Positions 43,830 to 51,801 of a stretch of 64,000 nucleotides of DNA are shown piece by piece. Within the stretch, counting starts at the first letter, position 1. Each line of letters opens with the position of its first letter. Source of the DNA: JAICSD01 sp963836665 (GTDB lineage Bacteria > Acidobacteriota > Vicinamibacteria > Vicinamibacterales > 2-12-FULL-66-21); NCBI GenBank assembly GCA_963836665.1, contig CAWIKL010000002.1:930001-994000 (forward strand), read 5' to 3'. The notes under the pieces are model-generated. The model saw only the letters and a program-made list of their open reading frames with translations. It searched no databases and was not told the origin of the DNA. Made by a program: the position numbers and the translations under genes.

Positions 43830-44807
43830 TTACTTGATGATCCGGAGGCTTGTCGGCGGCCGCGGTCGAGCGCCCTTCCAACCGAGTTGCACGACCTCGA
43901 AATCAGCGGCGCTCAGGGCACCGAACGCGGGGTTGAGCACGGAGTTGTTCCAGCGCGCGTCGAGCGTGCCGCCGATGTACATGTCCGATCCGTTGTCCGC
44001 GATGATCAGGCCGTAGCGCTGCATCGCGCGGAAGATGCGCTGCGCATCGGGAGTGAACGACGACAGGTTCTTCGATGCCTTCAGGCGCAGGCGCGCGCCC
44101 ATGGGCAACGCTCCCACGGTCGAACCAGCCTTGTGCGATGCCGGCCAGACGTAACCGTTGGTGGCGCGCACCGTCACGCGGAACGCGTGGGTGATCTCGC
44201 CGGTGCCGTTCGCCTCCTCATAGCGGACCAGACCGGGAAAAATCGCAAGGCCCGCCGCGTCCGCCGAGGTCCAGGTCTCGGGACGACGCGCGTTGGTCTT
44301 CAAGTCGAACACCGCACCGCAGTCCGCTTCCCAGCGGTTCAGTGTCGCGTTCCAGCGGGTGCCCGCCGTTTCATAGAGCAGCCCGTCGTCAGTGTCGACG
44401 AGGAGCATGTGGCGGTCCCCGCTGGTGCCGCCTCCGGCGACGGCGCCTTCGATGTAGTTCGGCTGGGTCTTCGCTTCGGGGGGAATGGGATAACCGGGCG
44501 GGCGCCCCGCTGCGCCATTGTCGCTCTCGTTACCGTAGGCAACCCAAGTCGGCTGCACGAGTGGCTCATCGCTGGTCACAGTCACGTAAGGAATGCCGTA
44601 CGGCGAGGGACCGAAGTCCGGGTGCAGCTTGCGCGTGGGACCAATGAACGAGATGTAGGCTGCCGAATTCGCGTCGACTGGCGCCTGGCTGATGTCCTGG
44701 TTCCACCAATTACTTAGCGGAAACACCAGGCGGCCGCCAAGCGGGCCGCCGAGGACGGCTCCGCCGAGGATGAGCGAGCCGCCAAGCAGGAACGAGCGCA
44801 CAGGCAC
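43830..44807 (-). CDS. Exported protein of unknown function
   Basis: A 325-residue protein starting at GTG 44807 with a Gly/Leu-rich signal-like helix (MPVRSFLLGGSLILGGAVLGG). The mature part opens FPLSNWWNQDISQAPVD and contains LHPDFGPSPYGIPYVTV, GDRHMLLVDTDDGLLYE and RIFRAMQRYGLIIADNGSDMYIGG, which look like a beta-sandwich surface protein. I have seen this type of sequence only as conserved hypothetical protein and give no function. It is upstream of pcm by eight bases and divergent from the caspase-like gene. Confidence 0.75.
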   Translation of the reverse strand: MPVRSFLLGGSLILGGAVLGGPLGGRLVFPLSNWWNQDISQAPVDANSAAYISFIGPTRKLHPDFGPSPYGIPYVTVTSDEPLVQPTWVAYGNESDNGAAGRPPGYPIPPEAKTQPNYIEGAVAGGGTSGDRHMLLVDTDDGLLYETAGTRWNATLNRWEADCGAVFDLKTNARRPETWTSADAAGLAIFPGLVRYEEANGTGEITHAFRVTVRATNGYVWPASHKAGSTVGALPMGARLRLKASKNLSSFTPDAQRIFRAMQRYGLIIADNGSDMYIGGTLDARWNNSVLNPAFGALSAADFEVVQLGWKGARPRPPTSLRIIK

Positions 44808-44955
44808 ACCGGGACCGTATCAGGATCCGTGCCGCCGCTAAATGCCTGATCCGCGTCCCGGCGAATTCCCTCAGGCGTTCATCTTTCGGACGGATCCGAC
44901 GAACCTGTCATATAAAGTCGGCTGCCGTTCACGCCGACACACCGGCCGGCGCTTC

Positions 44956-45630
44956 ATGCCCTCACGGGACTTCAGGTATCACCTGCTCTCGATCGGCGTG
45001 AACCGCGAGGCTAACGGCGCGAGCGTCCGCTCGGCGGAACGCGATGCCTTCGGCATCTCGTGGACGTTCGCGCAGCTCGGCTACTGGCGCGCCGAACGCA
45101 ATCGCTGCCTCACCGGCGACCAGGCCACGGCCTCCGCCGTCGACGCGCACCTCGCACATTGCGGCAGTCTCGAGGACCTCGACCTCCTGCTCGTCTACTG
45201 GTCGGGGCATCTCTTCGCCGTCACGGCGATGGTCGAAGCGCTGGCCCGCGACGGCTGCGCACGCCTTCGTGTATTGATCGTGGACACCTGTCATGCCGAA
45301 GATCGCCTGCGTCGCCTCGAGGAGGCGCTCGACGCCCTCCCCGCCGACCGGCGTCCCGTCGTCCTCGCGTCGTGCGCACCCGACTCGCGCACCCGAGAAA
45401 ACAGCGTCAACGGCTTCTTCACGGGCGCCCTGCTCCGTCAGCTGCGCCGCCCGCGCCGTCCCGGGACGCGCACGCTCGATCTGCTCGACGCGTTCAACCG
45501 CGCCGCCGACGAAGCCGTCAGCCGCACCGGACGCGAACCGCTGTTTGCGTCCAACGGCGCCGGACGCCTTCGCATCCCCATCCTCGCGCAGAGCATCCTT
45601 CCGTTTGAATCCCTGATCGCTGATCGCTGA
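44956..45630 (+). CDS. Small caspase-like (C14 fold) protein
   Basis: A 224-residue protein with the p20 caspase pattern: LLSIGVN...ASVRSAERDAFGISWTF (substrate-loop helix), LLVYWSGHLF with the catalytic-type His and VLIVDTCHAED with the catalytic-type Cys, then VVLASCAPDSRTRE. The usual SGHG is SGHL, so activity is uncertain. ATG 44956 is chosen; the frame is open further up but has no support. No effector domain is attached. Its last residues and TGA are encoded by heptamer repeats. Bacterial relatives cleave proteins after Arg/Lys or Asp in signalling or defence. Confidence 0.75.
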   Translation: MPSRDFRYHLLSIGVNREANGASVRSAERDAFGISWTFAQLGYWRAERNRCLTGDQATASAVDAHLAHCGSLEDLDLLLVYWSGHLFAVTAMVEALARDGCARLRVLIVDTCHAEDRLRRLEEALDALPADRRPVVLASCAPDSRTRENSVNGFFTGALLRQLRRPRRPGTRTLDLLDAFNRAADEAVSRTGREPLFASNGAGRLRIPILAQSILPFESLIADR

Positions 45631-45786
45631 TCCCGAACCCCTCTCGACTCCGTGATCGCTGATCGTTGATCCTGGATCCCTTTATCGGGCGAATTGCGGA
45701 TCGCGGATCTGCAAACGCGGATCCACGATGCGGGAGCGGCATGCGGGATGAAGGATCCAGGATCAGCAATTAGCGATCAAGGATTC
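45606..45786. repeat. Degenerate heptamer arrays in inverted orientation, site D
   Basis: Units related to TGATCGC/TGATCCC run from 45613 to about 45680, and units related to GGATCCA/GGATCAG from 45746 to 45786. TGATCCTGGATCC (45667-45679) and GGATCCAGGATCA (45753-45765) are perfect 13-base complements, and weaker pairing extends outwards. The array contains the stop codon of the caspase-like gene and ends next to the GAF gene stop. It may fold into a large cruciform or act as a bidirectional terminator. Confidence 0.8.
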
Positions 45787-45791
45787 CCGTC

Positions 45792-46322
45792 CTAGCGCGA
45801 TCGGATCAGCTTCAGCGAGGGGACCGGCCGGTGCGCCGGATAGAGGCAGTCTTCGTCGGCAATCACGGCGTCGACCATCGATGCCGCCAGCTTGGGGGAG
45901 AGCAACTCGAGCACGCGCAGATGATCGTCGGAGAACGCGAGCAGTTCCTTCGAATAGAGGGCCATCACCGCGATCAGCGCGTCGCTGTCGACGAGCGGCA
46001 CGACGATCGCCGAGCGCAGTGCGGGCGTACTCTCGGCACGGAAGCCCAGGTCGAGAATCGGTTCGCCGTTGACGATTGCCGTCCGGTTGACCGCCACCCA
46101 GCCGGCCATGCCGGTCGAGGTCGGGCGCGTTACGCCGCGCAGCGCCGGGGCGTGGGCACCAGCGGAGAAGCGGACGACGACGTGATCGTGCGTTTCGTCG
46201 GGTAGGAAGAGCGTCATCGCGTCGCAGGGCACGATGTGCCGGATCAGCATCCAGACGAGCGCTCCCACGTCGGAGAGTTGCGCGCTGCCGTCGAGCGCCC
46301 GGGTCAGGCTGCTCATCGCCAA
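45792..46322 (-). CDS. GAF-domain protein, partial paralogue of the HD-GYP protein C-terminus
   Basis: A 176-residue single GAF domain. It aligns through its length with the last 180 residues of the HD-GYP protein encoded next to it (IVPCDAMTLFLPD against ILPCDAMAIFVPE; TGMAGWVAV against SGIAGWVAV; AFSDDHLRVLELL against AFSDDHVRLLELL). In-frame similarity continues about 12 codons upstream of the ATG, to a TAG, so it looks like a truncated duplicate. It could still be a small-ligand sensor; whether it is expressed is unknown. An AT-rich island lies upstream. Confidence 0.72.
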   Translation of the reverse strand: MAMSSLTRALDGSAQLSDVGALVWMLIRHIVPCDAMTLFLPDETHDHVVVRFSAGAHAPALRGVTRPTSTGMAGWVAVNRTAIVNGEPILDLGFRAESTPALRSAIVVPLVDSDALIAVMALYSKELLAFSDDHLRVLELLSPKLAASMVDAVIADEDCLYPAHRPVPSLKLIRSR

Positions 46323-46772
46323 CAGCCCGTCGTCGAGCCGTCCGTCAGGTACAGTTGACCGCGGTCTCCCCAGCTACGTTCACGCGAGTCTCCCCATCGA
46401 GAAAAGGAACCGCGGGCCGACACGAACGGCCGGGAAAGGGATACTCACCGGTGACCGTGCACTCGTAGGGTCAATCCGTGAAACCCGCGGGAAGATTGTG
46501 CTGTTATGAGCCAAGACGTATGGCACTAGAGCAATTTTTGAACCACCTCGAAATAGATAGCAAATACATAGTTATCATTAGCAATATCAGTAAGTTAAAG
46601 ACATATAGCGCGACATGACATTTTTTTGCTGCTGTGCGATAAATTGTCCATCAATGGAACACACTGAGCGACATGCCAGTTAATATTCGCTATTAAATAT
46701 AAGTATTTAAAGATAGTTATTTGATTCTGTTCCGCAACGGAACAAAAATTGTCCAGCCTGACGTGAATTGAT
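46323..46772. other. 450-base gap with a strongly AT-rich island (about 46500-46770)
   Basis: No gene is supported. The first 180 bases have normal composition; then about 270 bases are strikingly AT-rich in a very GC-rich window. It holds TTAAATA/TATTTAA (46693-46710), TGTTCCG/CGGAACA (46728-46744), a TCCAT-CA-ATGGA dyad near 46647 and two copies of AAATTGTCCA (46641-46650, 46746-46755). It could be the promoter region of the GAF gene, an RNA gene or an insertion remnant. No transposase or long open frame is present. Confidence 0.6.
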
Positions 46773-48770
46773 CTAGGAGCGGGCGCCGCCGCGGATCAGG
46801 GTGAGCGTCGCCGCGGGCGCGGCGAGGGGCTCGGCGCCGAAGGTGCTGGCGAGCGGAGCGCTGAGTCTGGCGCACAGCAGTTCGAGCAGCCGGACATGGT
46901 CGTCGCTGAAGGCCGTGAAGCTCTCGCCTTCGGACCGATAGAGAGCGAGTACCGCCACCAGCGAGGCTGACTCGATGATCGGCACGGCGAGGCAGGCGCG
47001 CAGCGCCGGCACGCGATCCTCACCCGTGTAGGCGGCTTCGATGCCGGGGTCGGCGTTCACGGCCGGCCTGAGCGTGACCGCCACCCAGCCGGCGATACCG
47101 GAGCCGGTGGCCAAGCGCAGGGTGCGGAGTCGCGCCGCGTGGTGTCCCGCGGCGTACCGCACCGCCACTTGATCGTGCTGTGGCTCGGGGACGAAGATCG
47201 CCATCGCGTCGCACGGCAGTATCTGCCGGAGGATCGTCCATAGCAGCCCGCCGACGTCGCCGGGGCCGGCGTGGCCGCCGACTGCACGCGACAGACTCGT
47301 AATCGCGAGCAGGCCGTCGGCGACGCCGGCGTCGATGGCGAGCGGCGGGTCCGGCTCGAGAGGGGTGCGATCGAGCGCACGCGCGTCGCCGATGGCACGC
47401 GAAGCCGGGTGGGGCGTCGGATCAAAAGCGGGCATGATCCGCGTGTAGTCGGCGATGAATGCGTCGACGACCGCGGGGTCGTACATTGTCCCGCGCCGCT
47501 CCTTGACGATGGCCAGCGCCTGGAGGTCGGTCATGCGGCGCCGGTAGGGGCGGTCCGACGTCAGGGCGTCGAAGCAGTCGACGACGGACAGGATGCGCGC
47601 GCCAAGCGGGATGGCCGTCCCGATCAGGCCGTCGGGATACCCGGTGCCGTCCCAGCTCTCGTGGTGGTGGCGAACAATCGGTACGACCGGGTAGGGAAAC
47701 TCGATCGACGACAGGATCTCGGCGCCGATTGGCGCATGCCGCTTCATCTTCTCGAATTCGGCTGGCGTCAGCCGGCCCGGCTTGTTGAGGATGTGCTCGG
47801 GCACCGCGATCTTGCCGGTGTCGTGCAACAGCGCCGCCGCTTCAATGGCTTGCAGCGTCGTGGCGTCGGTCACCCCCATCACCCGCGCCAGCGCCAGCGT
47901 GCCCTGCTGCACGCGCCGTACGTGATCGTGGGTGACTTCGTCCTTGGCGTCGATCGCCGTGGCCAGCGTCTCCACCGTCGAGAGGAGCAGGCGGTTGAGA
48001 TGCTCGACGTGGTGTTTGGAGTCCTCGAGCCGGCCGAAGGACGACTGGAACGTCAAGTAGCAGATGACCAGCAGCGGCACGATCAGCGCGATCGCCGTGA
48101 ACTGCACCTCGCGGAAGGCCAGCACGAGGAGCAGCGCCACCGAGGCGCCGGCGACGTAGCTCGGGACAAGCGGCCAGTAGTGCTCCGTCCAGACGCCGCG
48201 GACCGACCGCGCCTGCGACAGCCCGATGGCGCTGGCGGTGAGCCCGGTATTGACCGCGAAATACACCATCGCCATCACAGCGACGTTGACCACCACGATC
48301 GACCGCGGTGCCGCGCCGCCGTAGAGCGGTCCGCCGCCGCTCATGGCAAAGAATGCATGGCCGGCCGCCCACATCGACAGGCCGAGGTTCGCAAAGTTGA
48401 AGAGCGTCTGCGTCCGCGTCATCCGCCAGCGGACCGAAATGCGGATCCCGTCGAGGGCCAGGGTGATGACGCCGACTTCAGGCCCGAAGAGCAGGACCGA
48501 CGCGAAGGCGAAGGCCTCCGACACCGAAAAGCGCGTCTCGATGGACGGAACCTTCAGGGTCAGCATGCCGCTTGCGATCGTCAGGATTGCGAAGAGCAGC
48601 CACGCCGTCGGCGTCTCGGCGCTGAGCAGCCGGGCGGCGCTCGTACACACCGCGACAACGCCGGCCGCACTGACCGCGGTCACGAACGCCACCGCGAGGG
48701 TTGGGAGCGATGGGGTTGCCGACTTCACTGCCGGCGTGCTCAGTGGCCGCCCCCCGCCATGTTCCCCCAC
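46773..48770 (-). CDS. Membrane HD-GYP phosphodiesterase with C-terminal GAF domain
   Basis: About 665 residues. Six or more membrane helices occupy residues about 25-245, then an HD-GYP domain (about 255-445) with LLHDTGKI (H316, D317) and HHESWDGTGYPDG, followed by a GAF domain (about 485-650). HD-GYP enzymes hydrolyse cyclic di-GMP, so this is a membrane-sensed signalling output. GTG 48770 overlaps the stop of the upstream subtilase gene by 31 bases; GTG 48728 is an alternative start just after that stop. Both fit an operon with the subtilase. The downstream GAF gene resembles its C-terminus. Confidence 0.92.
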   Translation of the reverse strand: MGEHGGGRPLSTPAVKSATPSLPTLAVAFVTAVSAAGVVAVCTSAARLLSAETPTAWLLFAILTIASGMLTLKVPSIETRFSVSEAFAFASVLLFGPEVGVITLALDGIRISVRWRMTRTQTLFNFANLGLSMWAAGHAFFAMSGGGPLYGGAAPRSIVVVNVAVMAMVYFAVNTGLTASAIGLSQARSVRGVWTEHYWPLVPSYVAGASVALLLVLAFREVQFTAIALIVPLLVICYLTFQSSFGRLEDSKHHVEHLNRLLLSTVETLATAIDAKDEVTHDHVRRVQQGTLALARVMGVTDATTLQAIEAAALLHDTGKIAVPEHILNKPGRLTPAEFEKMKRHAPIGAEILSSIEFPYPVVPIVRHHHESWDGTGYPDGLIGTAIPLGARILSVVDCFDALTSDRPYRRRMTDLQALAIVKERRGTMYDPAVVDAFIADYTRIMPAFDPTPHPASRAIGDARALDRTPLEPDPPLAIDAGVADGLLAITSLSRAVGGHAGPGDVGGLLWTILRQILPCDAMAIFVPEPQHDQVAVRYAAGHHAARLRTLRLATGSGIAGWVAVTLRPAVNADPGIEAAYTGEDRVPALRACLAVPIIESASLVAVLALYRSEGESFTAFSDDHVRLLELLCARLSAPLASTFGAEPLAAPAATLTLIRGGARS

Positions 48771-50500
48771 ACGATGTAGCTGCCGTCAGAGGTCTCGCTG
48801 TTGCCCCAGACGATGTACTGGCCTGACGGCGACTGGATCGTGTTGCCCCAGACAATGTAGTAGCTGCCCGAGTAGTTGGCGACGTTACCCCAGACAATGT
48901 AGTTGGCTCCCGTGGCCCCCAGCGGGTTCGACGTGCCAAGCAGGTTCAACACCCCTGCTTCCGATCTGTCGATGCTCCGGAACAGGAACGACAGATCGAG
49001 GAGGCCCAGGAGATGGATGCCGCTGCGATCGTAAATTCGATCGATGAGCGTGCCGGAGTCGCGAAAGGTCGCGCCCGACGACACGCCGAGCAGCGACGTG
49101 ACGGTGGTCACGACGCTCGTCAGCAGCCCGGTCTGCGCAAACTTCATCCCTTGCGCGAAGTCGACGCTGCCGGTGCCGGAGGCGACCAGACCCGCGGCGG
49201 GCATGAAGCGCGCCCCCATCTGGATCGCCAGCTTCACCTGTCCCGGTGTCAGCGAGGGGTAGGCGTTGATCAGCAGCGCCGCGCCGCCGCTGACGACCGC
49301 GGTCGCCATGCTCGTGCCGCTCAGGCGCAGATACGCGTTCTTGCCGCTGCCGGCAATGTGCCACTGCGGATAGGTCCGGCTGATGTAGGAGCTCTGCGCC
49401 TCGAGCGACACGATGCGCGTGCCGGGCGCGACGACATCGGGCTTGACCACCCATTCGTACGCCGCCGGCCCCTTCGAGCTGTAGGGCGCGACCTCGTCGT
49501 CGGACGGATCGACCGTGTCTTTGGTGTCGAGCGCGCCGACCGTCAGCGCCAGCGGCGAGTTGCCCGGCGACGTGATGCCACCGAGCACCGGCTGGCCGCT
49601 ACTAGTCAGGCCATAGTTGCCGGCCGAGACGACGACCGTGATGCCCGCCGCCACTGCCCGCGCAACCGCCTGGCACAGAGGGTCGGTCGCCGATGGCTCG
49701 GTCACCGGGTGGCCGAGCGAGAGATTGATGACGCGGATGTTGTAGGTGCTGCTGTGGCTGACGGCCCAGTCGATGCCGGCGATGACGTCGCTCGTCAGGC
49801 CGCTGCCGTCGGCGCCGAGAACGCGCACGTCAATCAGCCTCGCGGAGGGGGCGCTGCCGCCGTTGAACGCCGCCGTCACAAAACTCGCCGCCGTTCGGTT
49901 CCCGGCGGCGATGCCCGCGACGTGCGTGCCGTGGCCGAAGGGATCGCCGGCCGCGCCAGGTTCGGCGCTCACCAGGTTGACGTGCGCGACGACCCGCGAG
50001 TCGAGCGCCGTGTGCGCCGCGATTCCTGAATCGACAATCGCGATGCCAACGCCCGCACCGGTATAGCCCGGCGTCCCGAGCAGGCCGAGCAGGCCGGGAT
50101 TGCCCTGCCACACCGACGTGGCCTTGGTGACGTCGTTGGTCACCGCCATGTCGGCGGTGACGGGCAGGTCACCCGAGATGTGCGCGTACAGAGGACTGCG
50201 TTCGAGGGCGTCGAGCTCGGCGTCACTGACGTCGAGGGCGACGGCCGTGCCGAGATCGCGGCGCAGCCGCCCCGATAGACTCTGACGCAGCGCGTTCAGT
50301 CCCGTGTCGGCGGCCTGGACGATGACGCGATGCGTGTGCGCACCGGCCGGGTGTCTCGCCAGATCCGAGGACTGGGTCGGTCCGCCGGCAGCATTCCCGG
50401 AGGACGGCTGCTGGCCGGAAGGCTGCGAGGCCCAGAGCACCAGGGCCAAAAGGGCGACGGGAACCGCGCTATAACGACGAACAGAGGATGGCTTGATCAT
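48740..50500 (-). CDS. Secreted S8 serine peptidase with C-terminal YIVWGN repeats
   Basis: A 586-residue subtilase: signal peptide (about 1-30), propeptide-like region (about 55-125), catalytic domain with D157 (IVDSGI), H190 (FGHGTHVAG) and Ser in LSGTSMATAVVSGG near 395. The C-terminal 60 residues contain YIVWGN four times at 13-15 residue spacing, separated by Ser/Gly/Asn-rich linkers. The repeats may be a surface-attachment or sorting module; I do not know a tested function. ATG 50500 starts the signal peptide. A 221-base gap upstream holds no gene. Confidence 0.92.
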   Translation of the reverse strand: MIKPSSVRRYSAVPVALLALVLWASQPSGQQPSSGNAAGGPTQSSDLARHPAGAHTHRVIVQAADTGLNALRQSLSGRLRRDLGTAVALDVSDAELDALERSPLYAHISGDLPVTADMAVTNDVTKATSVWQGNPGLLGLLGTPGYTGAGVGIAIVDSGIAAHTALDSRVVAHVNLVSAEPGAAGDPFGHGTHVAGIAAGNRTAASFVTAAFNGGSAPSARLIDVRVLGADGSGLTSDVIAGIDWAVSHSSTYNIRVINLSLGHPVTEPSATDPLCQAVARAVAAGITVVVSAGNYGLTSSGQPVLGGITSPGNSPLALTVGALDTKDTVDPSDDEVAPYSSKGPAAYEWVVKPDVVAPGTRIVSLEAQSSYISRTYPQWHIAGSGKNAYLRLSGTSMATAVVSGGAALLINAYPSLTPGQVKLAIQMGARFMPAAGLVASGTGSVDFAQGMKFAQTGLLTSVVTTVTSLLGVSSGATFRDSGTLIDRIYDRSGIHLLGLLDLSFLFRSIDRSEAGVLNLLGTSNPLGATGANYIVWGNVANYSGSYYIVWGNTIQSPSGQYIVWGNSETSDGSYIVWGNMAGGGH

Positions 50501-50721
50501 TGTTGTTCCGTTCCGGGTCAGTGACCATCCGGCAGAGCAACGATCAGTCCAAAGCTCGTCCTTTGAAATCAACTACTTAGGGGACACCTCAGATCGGTGA
50601 AATGCTCCAGTCTGGCACACGGCTGCGCACAGTTTGGTTAGTTGAGCGAGTAAGTGCTGTATTCACAAAGCATTAGTCGCGATGCTCCGTTCAGGTACAG
50701 CCCTCACGCATTTGGAACAGA

Positions 50722-51801
50722 TCAGCCGCTGATTTCGAGCGTCGCCTTGATGCCGTCACCCCGTTGCTCGAACCAGGTTTTGTGGTCCTGCCAGGGAATC
50801 GGGCTAGTCAGCAGGCGTTTGAGAACGCCGGGCCACTTCTTTTCGATCGCGACGAAATCCTTCACCCCGGCGTCGAAGTGGCGCGCGTTGGCGTTGACGC
50901 TCCCGAATACGACCTGGTTGCCGAGCACGAGCCGCTGGTTGATCAAGTTGGTCGGGATCGGCAGCGTGCGATCGCCACTCGTCACCGACAGCAGGCACAG
51001 CACACCGTTGCGGTTGAGGACCTGCATGGCGTCGAAGACCACCTGCGAGCTGCCCGTCGCTTCCATGATGATGTCGGGCTCGCCGATCTCTTTCACGACG
51101 TCGGCGAGGGTGCGGTTGGCAACGCAGACGTACTCGGCGCCGAGTTGCTGCGCGATCTGCGCGCGCAGGTCCTTGGGATCTTCGCGGCCGATGACGATCG
51201 TGCGCAGCCCGCGCACGCGCATCACCGCGGCCGCGAGCAGCCCGATCGGGCCCGCGCCGAGCGCGAATCCCAGGCGCGGCTTCCACGCCTTCATCCGCCG
51301 TTCGAGAAGATAGGTGTGATCGAGGCCCTTCTCGACAACCGACATCGGCTCGAGCAGGACGGCGATGTCGCGCACCGACTTGGGAATACGGTGCAGGAAC
51401 CGCGGCGACTCGGCATAGTACTCGGCCATGTACCCGTGGCGGCGCATGATGCCGCGCTCGGTGTACTGCCCGCTGCTGCACATGTCGTTCTCGCCGGCCT
51501 TGCACTCCGGGCAGAGGCCGCACGGGCGCCGCACGGTGGCGACGACCAGGTCTCCCGCTTTCCAGCCGTTGACGCGGCGGCCGACGGCTTCGACGACACC
51601 GAAGTTCTCGTGACCGAGAATCAGGAACTCGTTCCCGGGCGGCGCCTCACCGTAGACGCCGTGCTCGATCTCAGCGTCGGTGGCGCAGAGGCCGACACGG
51701 ATCATCTTGACGACGACGTCGCCCGGACCCATTTCCGGATCCGGCATGTCGTGCATGTGGATCGAGTCCTTGACCTGCGGCTGAACGACGATCGCTTTCA
51801 T
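50722..51801 (-). CDS. Zinc-dependent medium-chain dehydrogenase, glucose/aldose 1-dehydrogenase-like
   Basis: A 359-residue MDR enzyme. The catalytic zinc region is GLCATDAEIEHG and ILGHENFGVVEAVG; the structural zinc site is CGLCPECKAGENDMC; the Rossmann motif is GAGPIGLLAAAVM. The C-terminal part matches the glucose dehydrogenase type (VFGSVNANARHFDAGV). It probably oxidises an aldose to a lactone with NAD(P)+. ATG 51801 overlaps the stop of the GH127 gene as ATGA, so it is the last gene of a five-gene operon and may act on the sugar released by GH127. Confidence 0.9.
   Translation of the reverse strand: MKAIVVQPQVKDSIHMHDMPDPEMGPGDVVVKMIRVGLCATDAEIEHGVYGEAPPGNEFLILGHENFGVVEAVGRRVNGWKAGDLVVATVRRPCGLCPECKAGENDMCSSGQYTERGIMRRHGYMAEYYAESPRFLHRIPKSVRDIAVLLEPMSVVEKGLDHTYLLERRMKAWKPRLGFALGAGPIGLLAAAVMRVRGLRTIVIGREDPKDLRAQIAQQLGAEYVCVANRTLADVVKEIGEPDIIMEATGSSQVVFDAMQVLNRNGVLCLLSVTSGDRTLPIPTNLINQRLVLGNQVVFGSVNANARHFDAGVKDFVAIEKKWPGVLKRLLTSPIPWQDHKTWFEQRGDGIKATLEISG

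Noticed and set aside
46500..46772. AT-rich island as an insertion sequence
   Set aside because: No transposase frame, no terminal inverted repeats with target duplication could be identified.
50613..50626. TGGCACACGGCTGC resembles a sigma-54 promoter
   Set aside because: The GG to GC distance is one base too short and no plus-strand gene follows.
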